Source of the DNA: a virus
Strand: one strand, 5' to 3'
Length of the DNA: 22,167 nt
IMG/VR virus record: IMGVR_UViG_3300025648_000098
Span: 1 to 22,167 of that record
Positions 21,145 to 22,167 of the stretch are shown piece by piece (within the stretch, counting starts at the first letter, position 1; every line of letters starts with the position of its first letter). Position numbers and translations under genes: made by a program. The notes under the pieces were generated by a model that worked only from the letters and a program-made list of their open reading frames with translations, had not been told where the DNA came from and did not search any database.

Positions 21145-21379
21145 CGTATTTTTGTTTTAAGTTATCCAGTTCCATTTGTGTTGGGTTCTCGCTAGTTGCC
21201 CAGACTCGGTATCGCTCCACTATCTCACGGAGCCTTGCTACCTCGTTGGATTTCTCGGCGAGTTCGCGCTCTAGCTGACGAGAGGTTTCTACTGGCACTA
21301 CAAAGGCTTTTAAGCCCATTGCCTCGCAAGCCTCATCCGTCCTAGGCGTTTGTGTGGTGTCAGTGGTTGATGTATTCAT
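21131..21379 (-). CDS. Coiled-coil protein A with TPRTDEA motif
   Basis: The 82-residue product begins MNTSTTDTTQTPRTDEACEA. T-P-R-T-D-x-A followed by VPVETSRQLERELA is a pattern I recognise from short phage proteins of unknown role, where the conserved part runs T-P-R-T-D...V-P...A-R-x-L-E-R-E-L. The remainder is a coiled coil (EKSNEVARLREIVERYRVWA). It overlaps the upstream gene as ATGA at 21376-21379. Its first seven residues, MNTSTTD, are nearly those of the upstream gene (MHTSTTD), pointing to duplication of the gene start. No function can be assigned. Confidence 0.68.
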   Translation of the reverse strand: MNTSTTDTTQTPRTDEACEAMGLKAFVVPVETSRQLERELAEKSNEVARLREIVERYRVWATSENPTQMELDNLKQKYDELN

Positions 21380-21630
21380 TTGTATTGAAGCTGACTCAAA
21401 AAGTGATTTGGGAAATCAGGATAAAATCCAAAACGCAATGATTTTTTTTCAAGATGAGGATAAATCTTTCCGTAACTTTGAAGCAAGTCTGCGGCAATGA
21501 ATTCTTTAACACGACCACCAGAAATGTAATATCGGCGGCCTGATAGGAAGTTGTCATAGCATCCTTGTAACAGATGAACAAATTCTGGACTTGCAACTTC
21601 TTTTTTGCTGTCGGTGGTTGATGTATGCAT
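21376..21630 (-). CDS. Small hypothetical protein, first gene of the cluster
   Basis: Starting from ATG at 21630 the product is 84 residues, MHTSTTDSKKEVASPEFVHL onward. A TTG three codons upstream (21639) is possible but less likely because the shared leader motif ends with CTTC-ATG here. It is a mixed alpha/beta sequence with aromatic clusters (RRYYISGGRVKEFIAADLLQ; LRFGFYPDFPNHF), not a coiled coil. Apart from the MHTSTTD start it is unrelated to the three following genes. No motif is recognised. It is the first gene after the tRNA/ncRNA region and probably early or constitutively expressed. Confidence 0.62.
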   Translation of the reverse strand: MHTSTTDSKKEVASPEFVHLLQGCYDNFLSGRRYYISGGRVKEFIAADLLQSYGKIYPHLEKKSLRFGFYPDFPNHFLSQLQYK

Positions 21631-21640
21631 GAAGCTCAAT

Positions 21641-21668
21641 TAAAAACCCAAGCTGGTAAAAAGAAAAG
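21641..21668 (-). promoter_or_regulatory. Leader motif shared with the head operon
   Basis: On the minus strand CTTTTCTTTTTA (21657-21668) is followed by CCAGCT-TGGGT, a T-rich spacer, AATT and GAGCTTC-ATG. The leader of the ParB-like gene has the same order: CTTTTCTTTTTA, ACGC-TGGGT, AATT, CTTC, T-ATG. Twelve identical bases plus the ordered smaller blocks exceed what I expect by chance in such short leaders, although the T/C tract itself is low in complexity. Confidence 0.45.
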
Positions 21669-21771
21669 AAAAAAATCGGAGGAGGTTCAGGTCGCTAGTC
21701 GTTCGGTTTCCGCCTAACTAGTAAACTAGGATTGCTCCCCTACACAGACCCCCTCAATGCCTCCTCCGATT
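21661..21771 (-). ncRNA. Candidate small RNA or long-loop terminator
   Basis: AATCGGAGGAGG (21674-21685) and CCTCCTCCGATT (21760-21771) are perfect 12-base complements enclosing 74 bases. On the minus strand the closing stem is followed by a T-run and TCTTTTC, so the transcript could end here. The enclosed part can form smaller stems (CTAGT/ACTAG; CGG-AAA-CCG). It follows the two tRNAs in transcription order. A tRNA is ruled out because no T-arm or anticodon arm fits. Options are a small regulatory RNA, a tRNA-operon terminator with a large insert, or a riboswitch-like leader for the gene at 21630. Confidence 0.45.
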
Positions 21772-21785
21772 ATAAGCGTCCAACC

Positions 21786-21801
21786 GAGTCTTTTCAGACT
21801 C
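21786..21801 (-). other. Tetraloop hairpin after the tRNA genes
   Basis: GAGTCT and AGACTC enclose GAAA on the minus strand (six Watson-Crick pairs, two further U-G pairs outside), a stable GNRA hairpin about 40 bases after the tRNA-Trp 3' end. It may mark the 3' end of the tRNA transcript or its processing site. Confidence 0.45.
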
Positions 21802-21839
21802 AATCAGAGCAGTGGTTCACCGAAGATCCCCACGAAATA

Positions 21840-21916
21840 TGGCACAGCCTGTTGGAATCGAACCAACCCAGATGGATTTGGAGTCCTTCTCGCCCAGCCT
21901 TGGAACATGAGACTGC
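21840..21916 (-). tRNA. tRNA-Trp (CCA), atypical D-arm
   Basis: A 77-base cloverleaf can be drawn on the minus strand. The acceptor GCAGTCT pairs fully with AGGCTGT (two G-U), the T-arm GTTGG-TTCGATT-CCAAC is perfect, the anticodon loop CTCCAAA gives CCA at 21879-21881, discriminator G73 is the usual one for Trp, and the 3' CCA is encoded. The anticodon stem AAGGA/TCCAT has one A-A mismatch. The D-arm does not fit: GTTC/GGGC with a GG-containing loop is possible only with an extra base on each side. It may be a decaying or unusually folded tRNA. Confidence 0.6.
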
Positions 21917-21959
21917 AATACAAATCCTATGCATTTATCAAAAAGTGTCAAGCCTTTGT

Positions 21960-21986
21960 AAACTCCCTAAACTCCCTAAACTCCCT
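21960..21986. repeat. Three tandem copies of a 9-bp unit
   Basis: AAACTCCCT is repeated three times without mismatch between the two tRNA genes. On the transcribed strand it reads AGGGAGTTT. It lies just after the tRNA-Gln 3' end and may be a processing spacer or a slippage product. Confidence 0.85.
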
Positions 21987-21991
21987 ATAAT

Positions 21992-22065
21992 TGGCTACCC
22001 CTCATGGACTTGAACCATGACAAACAGAGTCAAAGTCTGTTGTGCTACCATTACACCAAAGGGTA
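21992..22065 (-). tRNA. tRNA-Gln (UUG)
   Basis: The 74-base minus-strand sequence folds as a normal tRNA: acceptor TACCCTT/AGGGGTA (one T-G), D-arm GTGT-AATGGTA-GCAC, anticodon arm ACAGA-CTTTGAC-TCTGT with anticodon TTG, variable loop TTGT, T-arm CATGG-TTCAAGT-CCATG, G73 and an encoded CCA. TTG reads CAA, a Gln codon. All arms are intact, so it is likely functional. Phage tRNAs usually offset codon-use differences from the host or replace cleaved host tRNAs. Confidence 0.93.
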
Positions 22066-22084
22066 ATATGAAATTTTTTTACCG

Positions 22085-22090
22085 ATTATA
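22085..22090 (-). promoter_or_regulatory. Extended -10 promoter for the tRNA genes
   Basis: On the minus strand TGC-TATAAT is a perfect extended -10 about 20 bases before the tRNA-Gln 5' end, so transcription would start near 22078. The -35 region is weak (CGCATT/GCATTT), which extended -10 promoters tolerate. The rest of the stretch from 22091 to the window end shows no gene or repeat that I can support. Confidence 0.5.
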
Positions 22091-22167
22091 GCACATTTTA
22101 CAGAGTAAATGCGATTCTATAATGAGGTTATGGCCTATTTTTACCCATGCGTTTGTAGACTATAGCC

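Noticed and set aside
21674-21771. A third tRNA in the 12-bp-stem element
   Set aside because: The ends pair like an acceptor stem, but no T-arm, anticodon arm or CCA end can be placed on either strand.
21960-21986. CRISPR-like array from the tandem AAACTCCCT units
   Set aside because: The units are only 9 bases and directly adjacent, with no spacers.
1-22167. Prophage reading with integrase, attachment site or flanking host genes
   Set aside because: No integrase or host gene is present, and the tRNA genes look like phage-borne copies with their own promoter; no duplicated tRNA end marking an att site was found.

Overview
The window reads as part of a tailed double-stranded DNA phage genome, either free or assembled from a metagenome. 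All confident protein genes lie on the minus strand, so transcription runs right to left. They include a portal, a scaffold-like protein, a capsid-like protein, adhesins, a lysis set and tRNAs. No integrase, terminase, polymerase or host housekeeping gene is visible. The 806-residue portal beside a scaffold-like gene fits a podovirus-like head module, but the tail type cannot be proven here. I checked the upstream bases of about 20 start codons by eye and found no GGAGG-type Shine-Dalgarno site. Starts are preceded by A/T-rich bases such as CATAATT-ATG. That pattern is known from Bacteroidota and some other phyla, so a Bacteroidota host is a tentative inference.

From right to left: (1) 22090-21657 holds an extended -10 promoter, tRNA-Gln(UUG), a three-copy 9-bp repeat, an atypical tRNA-Trp(CCA), and a structured non-coding element closed by a 12-bp stem with a T-tract. 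(2) 21630-20516 holds four small overlapping genes; three encode coiled-coil proteins and share repeated DNA words. (3) 20515-20143 is a control region with many inverted and direct repeats. (4) 20142-19567 is a SAM-dependent methyltransferase. (5) 19566-19087 has no convincing gene but several strong hairpins and a terminator that points in the plus direction, suggesting a plus-strand RNA. (6) 19086-13578 is the head module: ParB/Srx-fold protein, Cys-rich protein, portal, two small proteins and scaffold. (7) 13575-9978 is a run of five overlapping glycosyltransferase-like genes placed between scaffold and capsid. (8) 9933-8426 is a doubtful small gene and the probable major capsid protein, followed by a strong hairpin. 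(9) 8340-3828 holds a C1q-like beta protein, a 760-residue structural protein, a small structural protein, a glycine-rich adhesin and a conserved phage protein. (10) 3828-1943 is a compact, translationally coupled lysis set: two holin candidates, a lipoprotein, a coiled-coil membrane protein, a GH108 lysozyme and a small acidic protein. (11) 1890-1 holds a modular fibre protein and a truncated His-rich gene.

A plausible reading is that head proteins assemble from region 6 and the capsid gene, the sugar enzymes modify either virion proteins or the host surface, the adhesins bind the host, and the lysis set releases particles. The most unusual points are the five-enzyme sugar cassette inside the head operon, the plus-oriented structured RNA candidate, the three-segment alternative hairpin at 20475-20518, and a 53-residue membrane protein that completes the lysis set. 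All family assignments rest on motifs read by eye; no database search was run.
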